From assembly GCA_014872655.1 (NCBI GenBank), contig WHHJ01000005.1:1-52936 (forward strand): a stretch of DNA of 52,936 nt. Direction: 5' to 3'. A program made the position numbers and the translations under genes. Positions 33,197-41,383 of the stretch are shown one piece after another. Every line of letters begins with the position of its first letter. Within the stretch, counting starts at the first letter, position 1. The notes below the pieces were generated by a model, which worked only from the letters and a program-made list of their open reading frames with translations, was not told the origin of the DNA and ran no database searches. This DNA comes from Clostridia bacterium (GTDB lineage: Bacteria > Bacillota > Clostridia > Oscillospirales > UBA644).

Positions 33197-34596
33197 TTAT
33201 AGATAGATTAAAAGCGCTTTTTGGGGGTGCTAATTTGACAGATACAAACAGCGTTATATCAGGCAGCCTTATGTCTAATGCTTATAAGCAGTGGACGGAT
33301 CTGTTTTTTCAGGATACATATAAATCGCAGTCACGCTTTGCAAAAGTTTTGACATCTTATATGGCAAACTTAGCGACTACAGAGCTGGCTATAAACGCGG
33401 GGCCATCTGTGCGCGGTGAGTTTTTGACTGCACAGATAGAAGCGCACGTAATGCCTAAGATAACGAATATAGTACAGCGGGCCGGGGTTTGTGGTTACAT
33501 AGTATTAAGGCCAGTCGTGCAGTCAGGCGGGCTGTACATCGATGTAGTTACGCCGGACAGAGTAGTTATTGAGTCGATAGACGCAAATGGTGAAATATAT
33601 GCTGGGGCGTTTAAAGATTATGCAAAGTATAAAGGCCGTGATGTAGTACGCTTAGAGCAGTTTAAGTATATGAATGGCGAATATTTTGTTCATAACGAGG
33701 CGCATTATGTTTCCGGCACGACGCTTAGTTCAGAACTTCGCATGAAAGACGTTCCACAATGGGCCGATATCCCAACAGACTATAAGTACTCTGGGATTGA
33801 CCGCCCTATGTTTGCCGTGCTGAAGATGCCGTTCGAAAACACTATTGACCGTGTATCTAAGCTGCCCGTATCTCTTTACGCGGACAGTGTAGACAGCATA
33901 GTCGGGCTAGACTATATCCTTGACCAGTTTATGCGAGAGATCAGCACGGGTAAGCGTAAGCAGGTTGTAGACCGTACAGCAATTAAGTTGTCTAGTGACG
34001 GATCGAGAAGCCTACGAGACGCGCAGCTGACGGGGCTCAGCAATAAAGACCTGACTACAGACCTGTATATTAAGCTGAATATGGGCGAGGAGCAAAAGCC
34101 GTTTGACGATTATACGCCCGCAATGCGTATGACTGAATACCGGCAGGCCATTGATACGCAGTTAAGAGTTATTGAAATGCAAACAGGTTTCAGCCCAGGT
34201 ACTTTTAATATTGATACTAAGACCGGACTTGTAACGGCTACGCAAGTTATATCTGACGCACGGAATACCTATAACACCATCAAAGCAATTCAAGACTCTG
34301 GACTTAAGAAAGGTCTACTTGATCTTGTATATATATTTGATGTGTTTGCTACAGTTTACAACTTAGCGCAAGCAGGTGAGATCCTGCCGACGGTATCTTT
34401 TGGTGATAGTATATTCGAAGATACAGGTACCGAGTTTAGTCGGCGCAAGCAACTTGTAGACTCTGGTTACCTTCGCGCGGAAAAATTGGTAGCGTGGTAT
34501 TTTGGCGTGTCTGATGAAGAAGCCGCTATAGATTATATGCCGGAGGAGAAGGGGCTGTTAGATGATGGAATGGTTGACCCCTCAGCGTTTAGATAA
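33175..34596 (+). CDS. Portal protein (SPP1-like)
   Basis: 473 residues, the dodecameric ring through which DNA enters the head. Family signs are YKQWTDLFFQDTY, NGPSVR-like NAGPSVRGEF, LDYILDQFMREISTGKRK and METQ-type FSPGTF near residue 340, followed by TGLVTATQV. Two starts are possible: ATG 33175, or GTG 33193, which overlaps the terL stop as GTGA and has GGAGG 11 bases upstream. The difference is six residues. Confidence 0.9.
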   Translation: MEDQRAVIIDRLKALFGGANLTDTNSVISGSLMSNAYKQWTDLFFQDTYKSQSRFAKVLTSYMANLATTELAINAGPSVRGEFLTAQIEAHVMPKITNIVQRAGVCGYIVLRPVVQSGGLYIDVVTPDRVVIESIDANGEIYAGAFKDYAKYKGRDVVRLEQFKYMNGEYFVHNEAHYVSGTTLSSELRMKDVPQWADIPTDYKYSGIDRPMFAVLKMPFENTIDRVSKLPVSLYADSVDSIVGLDYILDQFMREISTGKRKQVVDRTAIKLSSDGSRSLRDAQLTGLSNKDLTTDLYIKLNMGEEQKPFDDYTPAMRMTEYRQAIDTQLRVIEMQTGFSPGTFNIDTKTGLVTATQVISDARNTYNTIKAIQDSGLKKGLLDLVYIFDVFATVYNLAQAGEILPTVSFGDSIFEDTGTEFSRRKQLVDSGYLRAEKLVAWYFGVSDEEAAIDYMPEEKGLLDDGMVDPSAFR

Positions 34597-36406
34597 GCTC
34601 CCGGATTCTGTTGTAAATTTAGTGTCTGATGTAGAGATGGACATCATATCGAGAATGGCCGAGCGAATCAATGCGCAAGACTACTTCAATACTTCATCTC
34701 AATGGCAATATCAAAAGCTTAAAGAGCTTGGGCTCATGCAGGAAGATATCGAGAAGATGCTCGCGTCTGCCACAGGGAAAAGTCTGACAGAGATACGCCG
34801 CATTATTCAAGATGCATGTATTCAGTCTTTAGGCTATGACGATATGGTATATAACCAGGCTGGCAATTTAGACCAGCCGTTTAACTTATCTCAGTCTGTC
34901 TCTAATGCTATTAACTCAGCTCTACAAAAGACGAATAACACGTTCAGAAATATAACCGGAACAACAGCTACAGCTGCGTTAAATCAGTTTTCGGCGGCGC
35001 TTGATAATGCATGGCTGCAAGTCGTGTCAGGCGGCTTTTCGCATACGGACGCGGTTTATAAGACGGTTAAAAAGTTGTCAGAGCAAGGCTTATACCATAT
35101 AGGATATAAAGGCCGCAAAGAGCAGCTCGATGTAGCTGTTCGCCGTGCTGTGCTGACAGGTGTCAATCAGACTGTAGCGTCTGCGCGTCTTGCAAGAGCC
35201 ATGGAGCTTGGCTGTGAACTTGTTGAGACAACAGCACACAGCGGAGCACGTCCAACCCATGAGGTTTGGCAGGGTAAAGTGTTTAGCTTGTATGGAGACG
35301 GGGACTACCCGGACTTTTATAAAGCGACTGGATACGGTACAGGTCCAGGGCTGTGCGGCTGGAATTGTCGTCACTCTTTTCATCCATACTATGAAGGCAT
35401 GAGCCGCGCATACAGCGAGGAAGACTTAGCGGCTATGTCTGAAAAGTCCATAAAGTATAATGGTGAAATGCTGACAGAGTATGAGGCATCTCAGAAGCAG
35501 CGATACATAGAGCGGCAAATACGTCGCTGGAAACGCGAGTACAAGGCGCTTGACGCCGCCGGGCTAGACGCTTCAGCCGCGGCTAAAAAGTTAAGGGACT
35601 GGCATGCTGTAGAGCGCCGATTTATCGATGAGACGGGATTAAAGAAAGCAGTAGACCGCACCAGAGTATATGGGTTTGGAAGGTCGGAAGCCGGCAAAGT
35701 AAAGGCAACAAATAATATCATAGACAGCGCGACAGAAAAAAGCTTTAAGTTCCCATTGACAAGTGATAAAAATAATCATATAATAAAGGTAGATGAAAGC
35801 AAGGACTTTAAAGAACTGCAGCGCTCAATGATACAAAAGTATGGTAAAAATATTTTGCGCAGTTCTGTCAGTAAGTTAAAGTTTGAAAATGTCAAAGAAG
35901 GTATTCTCGGAATAGACGCTGTTTTTGATGAGTTTCCCGCTGTAAGGAAATATCTAAGCTCAATAGAAGCAGATATATTGCCTGGGGATACGCCAATGGC
36001 AACATCATATACAGGGACTATATGTATCAATATAAAAATATATGATTATTTAAAAGGATTTGGAGAATCCCATAAGTGGGTTGGCGCACACGAGGCCGGG
36101 CACTTACTTGAACGCGCCATTCTTGATAAGGCCTATCCGGGAAATAGTTTGACCATTCTTAGAAAACGTAAAGACCTATGGGTAGAACATATTAACGCTG
36201 AAAGCATTGTAAAAGACGCAGTTGCAAAAGTTAAAAATGTTTACCCATTTTCTGAAACAGAAATGCGTGCGTCAATTTCTAAATACGCGCTTTACAGCTA
36301 TTCAGAAACTTTTGCGGAATGCGTTTCTGATTATGTTATAAATAAAGATCTGGCTAAGCCTTTATCAAAAGCTGTTTGGGATATTATAAAGAATACTTTG
36401 GGGTGA
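34562..36406 (+). CDS. Minor head protein with C-terminal metallopeptidase-like domain
   Basis: 614 residues. The first 330 or so match the phage minor capsid 2/SPP1 gp7-like head morphogenesis family: VRRAVLTGVNQTVA, ETTAHSGARPTHEVWQGKVF and LCGWNCRHSFHPY. After a basic helical link (about 310-360) comes a second module. It contains HEAGH (H510, E511, H514), the zinc-binding motif of zincins, and a downstream ETFAE (E582/E586) for the third ligand. It may cleave a head protein, or be injected with the DNA and act in the host cell. The fusion and motif are seen; the activity is inferred. Confidence 0.85.
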   Translation: MMEWLTPQRLDKLPDSVVNLVSDVEMDIISRMAERINAQDYFNTSSQWQYQKLKELGLMQEDIEKMLASATGKSLTEIRRIIQDACIQSLGYDDMVYNQAGNLDQPFNLSQSVSNAINSALQKTNNTFRNITGTTATAALNQFSAALDNAWLQVVSGGFSHTDAVYKTVKKLSEQGLYHIGYKGRKEQLDVAVRRAVLTGVNQTVASARLARAMELGCELVETTAHSGARPTHEVWQGKVFSLYGDGDYPDFYKATGYGTGPGLCGWNCRHSFHPYYEGMSRAYSEEDLAAMSEKSIKYNGEMLTEYEASQKQRYIERQIRRWKREYKALDAAGLDASAAAKKLRDWHAVERRFIDETGLKKAVDRTRVYGFGRSEAGKVKATNNIIDSATEKSFKFPLTSDKNNHIIKVDESKDFKELQRSMIQKYGKNILRSSVSKLKFENVKEGILGIDAVFDEFPAVRKYLSSIEADILPGDTPMATSYTGTICINIKIYDYLKGFGESHKWVGAHEAGHLLERAILDKAYPGNSLTILRKRKDLWVEHINAESIVKDAVAKVKNVYPFSETEMRASISKYALYSYSETFAECVSDYVINKDLAKPLSKAVWDIIKNTLG

Positions 36407-36412
36407 TTAAAA

Positions 36413-36574
36413 ATGATGGTAGGGTATGACTTAGAAAAAATTGCTAAATGGTTAGTGTTAAATGAAAAAGGCGAAGGCGTACTTGTAGATAATGCCCCGG
36501 ACGATATAAAAGAAAAGTATAAGAAACTTAAAGATGATTATGAGGCAGTTAAAAAAATGGGGTTTCAGCCATAG
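36413..36574 (+). CDS. Small phage protein, 53 residues
   Basis: Starts MMVGYDLEKIAKWLVLNEKG and ends KKMGFQP. GGGGTGA lies 8 bases before ATG 36413. Charged and helical. Family unknown. Its place between head morphogenesis and scaffold genes suggests a structural or regulatory accessory. Confidence 0.6.
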   Translation: MMVGYDLEKIAKWLVLNEKGEGVLVDNAPDDIKEKYKKLKDDYEAVKKMGFQP

Positions 36575-36597
36575 CTATATTAAGATTAAATAATGAT

Positions 36598-36700
36598 AGG
36601 CAGTGTAGAATTTCTACCCTGCCTTTTATTATACATAAAATTGCCGACCTTGCAGGCGTTTAAATGTAAGGGCGCTACGGCGCGGAGTGGCCGCGCGTTT
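36598..36700 (+). terminator. Terminator and alternative hairpins before the scaffold gene
   Basis: AGGCAG pairs with CTGCCT (36598-36603 with 36619-36624), with an inner GTAG/CTAC and a T-rich tail: a likely terminator or attenuator. Further on, GCGC-TACG-GCGC (36672-36683) and GCGCGG/CCGCGC (36680-36696) share bases and cannot form together. No gene was seen in 36575-36737. Confidence 0.6.
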
Positions 36701-36737
36701 ATAAATTAAATCAATAATAATAGCGAGAAAGGAACAC

Positions 36738-37301
36738 ATGGAATTTTTAAAAGATACTTTTGGGGAAAAGGCTCTTACCTTTTCAGAGTTTGAAAACGCA
36801 GTAAAAGGGAATAAGAACCTAAAGCTCGCCAACCTTGCATCCGGCGATTATGTCGACAAGAACAAATATGCTGCAAAAGAGGCAGAGCTCACGGCGGCAA
36901 ATGGTACTATTGCTCAGTTACAAGAGGCTGTCAAAAAGTTTGATGGGGTGGATATTGAGGCATTAAAAAGCAGTCTGCAAACGCTTCAATCGAAGTACGA
37001 CGCCGATATTGCGTCTGTAAAAAAAGACAGCGCTATATCTATAGCTCTTGCAAATGCAAAAGCGAAAAACATTAAGGCCGTAAAGGCGTTGCTTGATGAG
37101 AGCAAAATCAGTATAGACGGGGACAATGTAGTTGGATTAGAGGATCAGCTTTCGCAGATTAAAAAGGATAACGATTATCTGTTCGCGAGCGACACTCAGC
37201 AGCCAAGCATTGAAAAACCGAGCGGCAGTAAGCCGGGTGCGTCTCAGCCTAAAGAGTATCTCGATTCGTTCTATGCGAATAACCCATTTTATAAAAAGTA
37301 A
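36738..37301 (+). CDS. Phage scaffolding protein (GP20-like)
   Basis: 187 residues. An N-terminal segment (LTFSEFENAVKG) is followed by a long coiled coil (about 45-110) and a disordered Pro/Ser linker, then a C-terminal FYANNPFYKK that probably contacts the capsid protein. It guides prohead assembly. The order before the major capsid gene fits. Confidence 0.85.
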   Translation: MEFLKDTFGEKALTFSEFENAVKGNKNLKLANLASGDYVDKNKYAAKEAELTAANGTIAQLQEAVKKFDGVDIEALKSSLQTLQSKYDADIASVKKDSAISIALANAKAKNIKAVKALLDESKISIDGDNVVGLEDQLSQIKKDNDYLFASDTQQPSIEKPSGSKPGASQPKEYLDSFYANNPFYKK

Positions 37302-37312
37302 GGAGAAATAAT

Positions 37313-38191
37313 ATGTCTATTCAAGTTAACAGTCAATACGTTGATGAAAAATACAGCTCTATCTTAGAGCCTAATCTCTATTATGGCAGTGTGTTTGTGC
37401 CTGGCGTGACATGCACTGACAAATATTTAACAGGCCCGGCTGGGCAGATTTTTGTTCACAAACTTACTACCGCGGCTGTAGAGGTAGGCAAGCCAGGGCG
37501 TGATTTTGTGGACGTTGAAACAGCAGACGAGCTTATCCCGATTCAGCTGAACAACAACTTCCAGAAATCCAGAAAAATTTACGGTATTCAGGCCGCTGAG
37601 GTTGGTATTGCTTTAGCGAACGAAAATCTGGCGGCTGCTGTAGCAGAATGCGGTGAGGGCTGGCAGCTGGCAGCTGCGGCTTGTCTTGTACAGGAGGCTC
37701 CTACATCTTCTACAACAACCGCGATTACAGTTGACACATTAAAGGCTGATTTAATTGCTCGCCGCGCAGAAATCGTCAAAAAGAAAGGGTCTGCTGATGT
37801 AGTTCTGTGCTCTCCGGATTATTATGGCAAAGTTCTGGAATATGCAGGCAAAGACTTTGCCCCGATCTTGAACGACAGAATTGCGCAGTCCGGAAATGTA
37901 GGGTCGTGGCTCGGCTTTACGTTTGTTGAGTTTAACGGACTGTCTGCAACCGACGGAAAATATTACGATAGCACAAACACGCTCAAGACGGTTAAATTTG
38001 CGGGCGCGACAAACCCGATTGCGTATATCATGTATAACCATCAGGCTTTGTCTGCTATTACAAACTTTAACACCGCACGGATCAAAGACAGTGAGAACTT
38101 TGTAGGCTCTAAGGCGCAGGTTGAGATCAACGCTGGCTTTAAATTTACAAATACGGCTTTAGGTATTGTCCGCGGCGAAGCATCTGCATAA
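37313..38191 (+). CDS. Major capsid protein
   Basis: 292 residues, following the scaffold gene after 11 bases with AAGGAG. An HK97-fold protein is likely: DFVDVETADELIPIQLNNNF then a long domain with VVLCSPDYYGKVLEYAGKDF (cut at word limits) and GFKFTNTALGIVRGEA at the C-terminus. The full length and context make it the shell protein; the fold is inferred. Confidence 0.88.
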   Translation: MSIQVNSQYVDEKYSSILEPNLYYGSVFVPGVTCTDKYLTGPAGQIFVHKLTTAAVEVGKPGRDFVDVETADELIPIQLNNNFQKSRKIYGIQAAEVGIALANENLAAAVAECGEGWQLAAAACLVQEAPTSSTTTAITVDTLKADLIARRAEIVKKKGSADVVLCSPDYYGKVLEYAGKDFAPILNDRIAQSGNVGSWLGFTFVEFNGLSATDGKYYDSTNTLKTVKFAGATNPIAYIMYNHQALSAITNFNTARIKDSENFVGSKAQVEINAGFKFTNTALGIVRGEASA

Positions 38192-38203
38192 AAGAGGTAA
38201 ACT

Positions 38204-38566
38204 ATGACGGAGTTAGCTACGTATGAATTTTACACGGATACATATGGCGGCAACTCTATTACGGCAGAAGAATTTCCAAAGGCGTTAAATCGAGCGGCTT
38301 ATTATATCAATACAATAACAAGAGGCAGAATCAGTGAAGCGACGCAGGCGGTCAGTATGGCCGTCTGCGCTGCTATGGACGCAATGAAACAGTTAAGCCT
38401 TTCTGACGGTAAAGTAGTGACTTCGGAAAGTGTCGGGTCATGGTCAAGGTCTTATGCCGTAGATTCACAGGAAGGTACCTCAATATATTCATCTGTATAT
38501 CAATCGGTAAAGCCTTATCTTTTGGATACAGACTTGTTATACGGAGGGCTCGACGATGATGTTTAA
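38204..38566 (+). CDS. Head-tail connector protein
   Basis: 120 residues, mainly helical (FPKALNRAAYYINTITRGRI, TQAVSMAVCAAMDAMKQLSL), as in gp15/gp6-type adaptors that bind below the portal. Ends in an acidic tip and overlaps the next gene by 11 bases. Confidence 0.78.
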   Translation: MTELATYEFYTDTYGGNSITAEEFPKALNRAAYYINTITRGRISEATQAVSMAVCAAMDAMKQLSLSDGKVVTSESVGSWSRSYAVDSQEGTSIYSSVYQSVKPYLLDTDLLYGGLDDDV

Positions 38567-38900
38567 TGATACTGTTACTCTTTATAACAGGCTCCCGGAC
38601 GAATCATATAAGCGTACGGAGCTGCCCGGTGTGTATTGGTATGATACTGCGAGCTACAGCGCTTCGGTTCAAAGGCCTTCAGATGACGCGAGCATTATTA
38701 TTCCATACCGATCCGGTTATGTAGATGCATTTGACGGGACCGGCGAAACGTGGACACTTAAGCCTGGCGATCTTATAGTACAAGGTATAGGACCAGAGAT
38801 TGAGCGGGCAAAAGACCTCGACGCTCCGAGGGTTATAAGCCGCGTTATCAAGGCAACCGTAGACAGCGCGCTGGCGCATTGGGAAGTGACCGTAAAATGA
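38556..38900 (+). CDS. Head completion/minor capsid protein
   Basis: 114 residues, beta-rich (MMFNDTVTLYNRLPDE, then GETWTLKPGDLIVQG), in the place of the stopper protein that closes the head exit. GGAGG at 38543-38547. Coupled by ATGA to the next gene. Confidence 0.72.
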   Translation: MMFNDTVTLYNRLPDESYKRTELPGVYWYDTASYSASVQRPSDDASIIIPYRSGYVDAFDGTGETWTLKPGDLIVQGIGPEIERAKDLDAPRVISRVIKATVDSALAHWEVTVK

Positions 38901-39310
38901 TTGCTGTATCTGTAGACGTTAGTGTAATAAATGATGTACTAAATGATTTCGGCGTGCCGCTTGATAACGGAGAGGCAAAGGGGTTTGTCATGGAAGACAT
39001 TCTCCGGCTAGCGGACCCGTACACGCCTATGTATACTGGATTGCTAAAAAATACGGCGACAGTATCAAAAGACGCGATCGAGTACAACGAGCCGTACGCG
39101 GCATTTGTTTGGTTTGGTAAGCTCATGCTGGGCGAAGAAACGAACAGCCCGTTTGCCAAAAAAGACGAAAAGAAATATGCAACAAATGAGGACTTACACT
39201 ACCGCGGCGAGCCAAAGCGCGGGCCGAGGTGGATTGAGAGAATGTGGGCAGAAAAGCAGGGCCAGATTCTTGACGACCTGGTGGAGTTCTTAAAATCTAA
39301 GGGGTACTAA
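38897..39310 (+). CDS. Minor capsid/HK97 gp10-like tail-connector protein
   Basis: 137 residues with YTPMYTGLLKNTATV and EPYAAFVWFGK, typical of the HK97 gp10/minor capsid 2 family that joins head and tail. ATG 38897 is used; the earlier in-frame GTG would overlap the previous gene by 22 bases. Confidence 0.78.
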   Translation: MIAVSVDVSVINDVLNDFGVPLDNGEAKGFVMEDILRLADPYTPMYTGLLKNTATVSKDAIEYNEPYAAFVWFGKLMLGEETNSPFAKKDEKKYATNEDLHYRGEPKRGPRWIERMWAEKQGQILDDLVEFLKSKGY

Positions 39311-39311
39311 A

Positions 39312-39719
39312 ATGAGTTTGATTGCAAGCCTAAGCGCATGGTTAAAAGAATTTGACGGCGGCGTTATTACAACGGATATAATGCTTATGCAAACACCGGC
39401 GCGCTCAATTTCTGCAAGCTCAACAGGTACGGCTATTGTTGACGTCTTAGGGAATAGAGAATACACAAACAATTATATCTTTCGGTTAAGGTCTCTTAGT
39501 ATTGATGAAGCGGACCGCGTAGAAAATAATGACGTTATAGAGCAGCTGACAAGATGGGTATATAACAGAAATGACGACGGTGATTATCCCATTCTTGAGT
39601 ATGGAGTTGTTGAAGATATAAAAGTAACAAACGCGGTCTTGTCAACAATCAATGAAGACGGAACGACCGAATATGAAGTTTTACTTGCCGTTAAAATATT
39701 CGAAAAAAGGAGAGGCTAA
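39312..39719 (+). CDS. Tail terminator-type minor capsid protein
   Basis: 135 residues (SLIASLSAWLKEFDGG, then VIEQLTRWVYNRNDDG and a C-terminal beta strand EYEVLLAVKIFEKR). It has the position and layout of tail-completion proteins located before the tail tube gene. Confidence 0.74.
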   Translation: MSLIASLSAWLKEFDGGVITTDIMLMQTPARSISASSTGTAIVDVLGNREYTNNYIFRLRSLSIDEADRVENNDVIEQLTRWVYNRNDDGDYPILEYGVVEDIKVTNAVLSTINEDGTTEYEVLLAVKIFEKRRG

Positions 39720-39722
39720 ATA

Positions 39723-40271
39723 ATGACTGACGCACAAATTAAAACATTTGTGGATGGATTTACAATGACAGACCAGCCAACCGGCGACGTAAAGCGTAAG
39801 CTTCTTGCGCATTATGTCAATGTAGGCACAGCTGAATCCCCCGAATGGGAAATGCTTGGCTATAAGGTAGAAGAGTCTGCCATTGAGTACAACTGGGATA
39901 TCGAGACGATTACGGACATTAGAGGGGTGACAAGTTCATCCATCAACAAGTCCGAGCCGTCGCAATCTATGGACGGGTACAGATTTAACAAGGATAGCAA
40001 GTTCTTGCTTACGCTTAATAGCGCGGCCGTTCGTAATGCCTATACTGAAATGACTTCGTTTGAAGTGCTTACGGTATACGGATTCTTGCGCAATGAAAGC
40101 AACGCTTGCCTGGAAAAGCGGGAAAAGAATTGTACAATCACCCCGGAGTCTATCGGCGGAAGCGGAAACGTAGAAATGCCGTTTACAATCACATATTCCA
40201 ATGACTTTACCTTTGGATCTGTTCCGGAAATCACAGCGTCGCCTACTTTTAAAGAAGGTACAGCTGCTTAA
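39723..40271 (+). CDS. Major tail (tube) protein
   Basis: 182 residues, beta-rich. VNVGTAESPEWEMLGYKVEE and ESAIEYNWDIETITDIRGVT read like tube proteins of Clostridia siphophages. A terminator hairpin directly after the gene would boost its yield over the downstream genes, as expected for an abundant structural protein. Confidence 0.88.
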   Translation: MTDAQIKTFVDGFTMTDQPTGDVKRKLLAHYVNVGTAESPEWEMLGYKVEESAIEYNWDIETITDIRGVTSSSINKSEPSQSMDGYRFNKDSKFLLTLNSAAVRNAYTEMTSFEVLTVYGFLRNESNACLEKREKNCTITPESIGGSGNVEMPFTITYSNDFTFGSVPEITASPTFKEGTAA

Positions 40272-40276
40272 ATAAT

Positions 40277-40304
40277 AGGGCTGCATAATCGCAGCCCTTC
40301 TTTA
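40277..40304 (+). terminator. Attenuating terminator after the tail tube gene
   Basis: AGGGCTGC (40277-40284) pairs with GCAGCCCT (40291-40298), loop 6 bases, then TCTTTATT. It lies in the middle of the late operon, so it is probably leaky. Confidence 0.75.
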
Positions 40305-40320
40305 TTAGGAGGAAAGAATA

Positions 40321-40773
40321 ATGTCTACAATAAATTTAGGGCTATCAGATGGCCGGATTAAAGTATATGTAAATAAAGAGCTATACGGCGATGACAGAGT
40401 TATCTATATCAATCCTGGGGATATCAACATTTTTGAACGCGCGAAAATCGCGGAAGAGAAAATCAAAAAGATTCAAATAGACGCGCAAGAAGAAATCAAC
40501 GCTTTTAATGCACAAAAAAACGCGGACCCCACTATTATGATCTCTGTTATTTCGAGGATTGATACTGAGATCAGAAAAGCGGTCGACTATATTTTTGACT
40601 ACAACGCGTCTAAGGCGGTATTTGGTGAAACTAATGCACTTGCAGATGTGAATGGTAAACCATATATTGAAGTGTTCTTATCTGCAATTCTGCCTGTTAT
40701 TAAAGAGCATATAACTTCATACGGCAAGTCAGCAAAGAAGCGCGTTGACGCCGTAGAGTCGTATATTAAATGA
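40321..40773 (+). CDS. Tail assembly chaperone-like protein
   Basis: 150 residues between tube and tape measure genes, the usual place of the first tail chaperone. Helical, acidic/basic mixed (IFERAKIAEEKIKKIQIDAQ). AGGAGG upstream; coupled by ATGA to the Gp15-like gene. No slippery heptamer for a frameshift was seen at the junction. Confidence 0.75.
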   Translation: MSTINLGLSDGRIKVYVNKELYGDDRVIYINPGDINIFERAKIAEEKIKKIQIDAQEEINAFNAQKNADPTIMISVISRIDTEIRKAVDYIFDYNASKAVFGETNALADVNGKPYIEVFLSAILPVIKEHITSYGKSAKKRVDAVESYIK

Positions 40774-41372
40774 GTGTATATAGCTTGCCGACCACATTAA
40801 CAGTGGCCGGAAAAGAATATAAGATACGTAGCGACTACCGTGTAGTACTTGACTGTGTGTTGGCTATGCGAGACCCCAATGTAGAGCATAAGGACAAACT
40901 ATTGATAGTACTCTGCAACATATACGAAGACGCGTATAGGATTATGAAAACAGACGATCCGTTTATAAAAAAGGCTGACGAAGTTGTTTCTCTTTTTGAC
41001 GACATAGAACAAGCTATAAAACAAGCCATGTGGTTTATTGCTGGAGGAAAAACAGAAGCTCCAAAAAAGCAGCGCAGAATGATGGACTGGGAGCAGGACT
41101 TTCCTCTTATAGTGGCTCCGATCAACCAGATTGCAGGGACAGAGATCAGGGCGCTTCCGTATTGGCATTGGTGGTCTTTTTTAGCTGCGTATATGAATAT
41201 TGGGGAAAGTACGTTTCTGAATGTGGTCGAGATCAGGCGAAAACTTGCCGCCGGGAAAAAGCTCGAAAAATGGGAGCGCGATTTTTATAATAACAATAGG
41301 TCGCTTGTAACCATACAAACAAAACTTTCCGAGTCAGATGAAAAGGCTCTTGCTGATATATTTAGTGGATAG
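40770..41372 (+). CDS. Gp15-like tail chaperone
   Basis: 200 residues. Matches the bacteriophage Gp15 family: YKIRSDYRVVLDCVLAMRDP, MDWEQDFPLIVAPINQIAGT and LPYWHWWSFLAAYMNIGE. It precedes the tape measure gene and is probably needed for tail assembly. Confidence 0.85.
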   Translation: MSVYSLPTTLTVAGKEYKIRSDYRVVLDCVLAMRDPNVEHKDKLLIVLCNIYEDAYRIMKTDDPFIKKADEVVSLFDDIEQAIKQAMWFIAGGKTEAPKKQRRMMDWEQDFPLIVAPINQIAGTEIRALPYWHWWSFLAAYMNIGESTFLNVVEIRRKLAAGKKLEKWERDFYNNNRSLVTIQTKLSESDEKALADIFSG

Positions 41373-41383
41373 GCGGTGATTTT

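Noticed and set aside
40740..40800. A programmed frameshift between the two tail chaperone genes
   Set aside because: The genes overlap as ATGA with separate starts, and no slippery heptamer was found at the junction.
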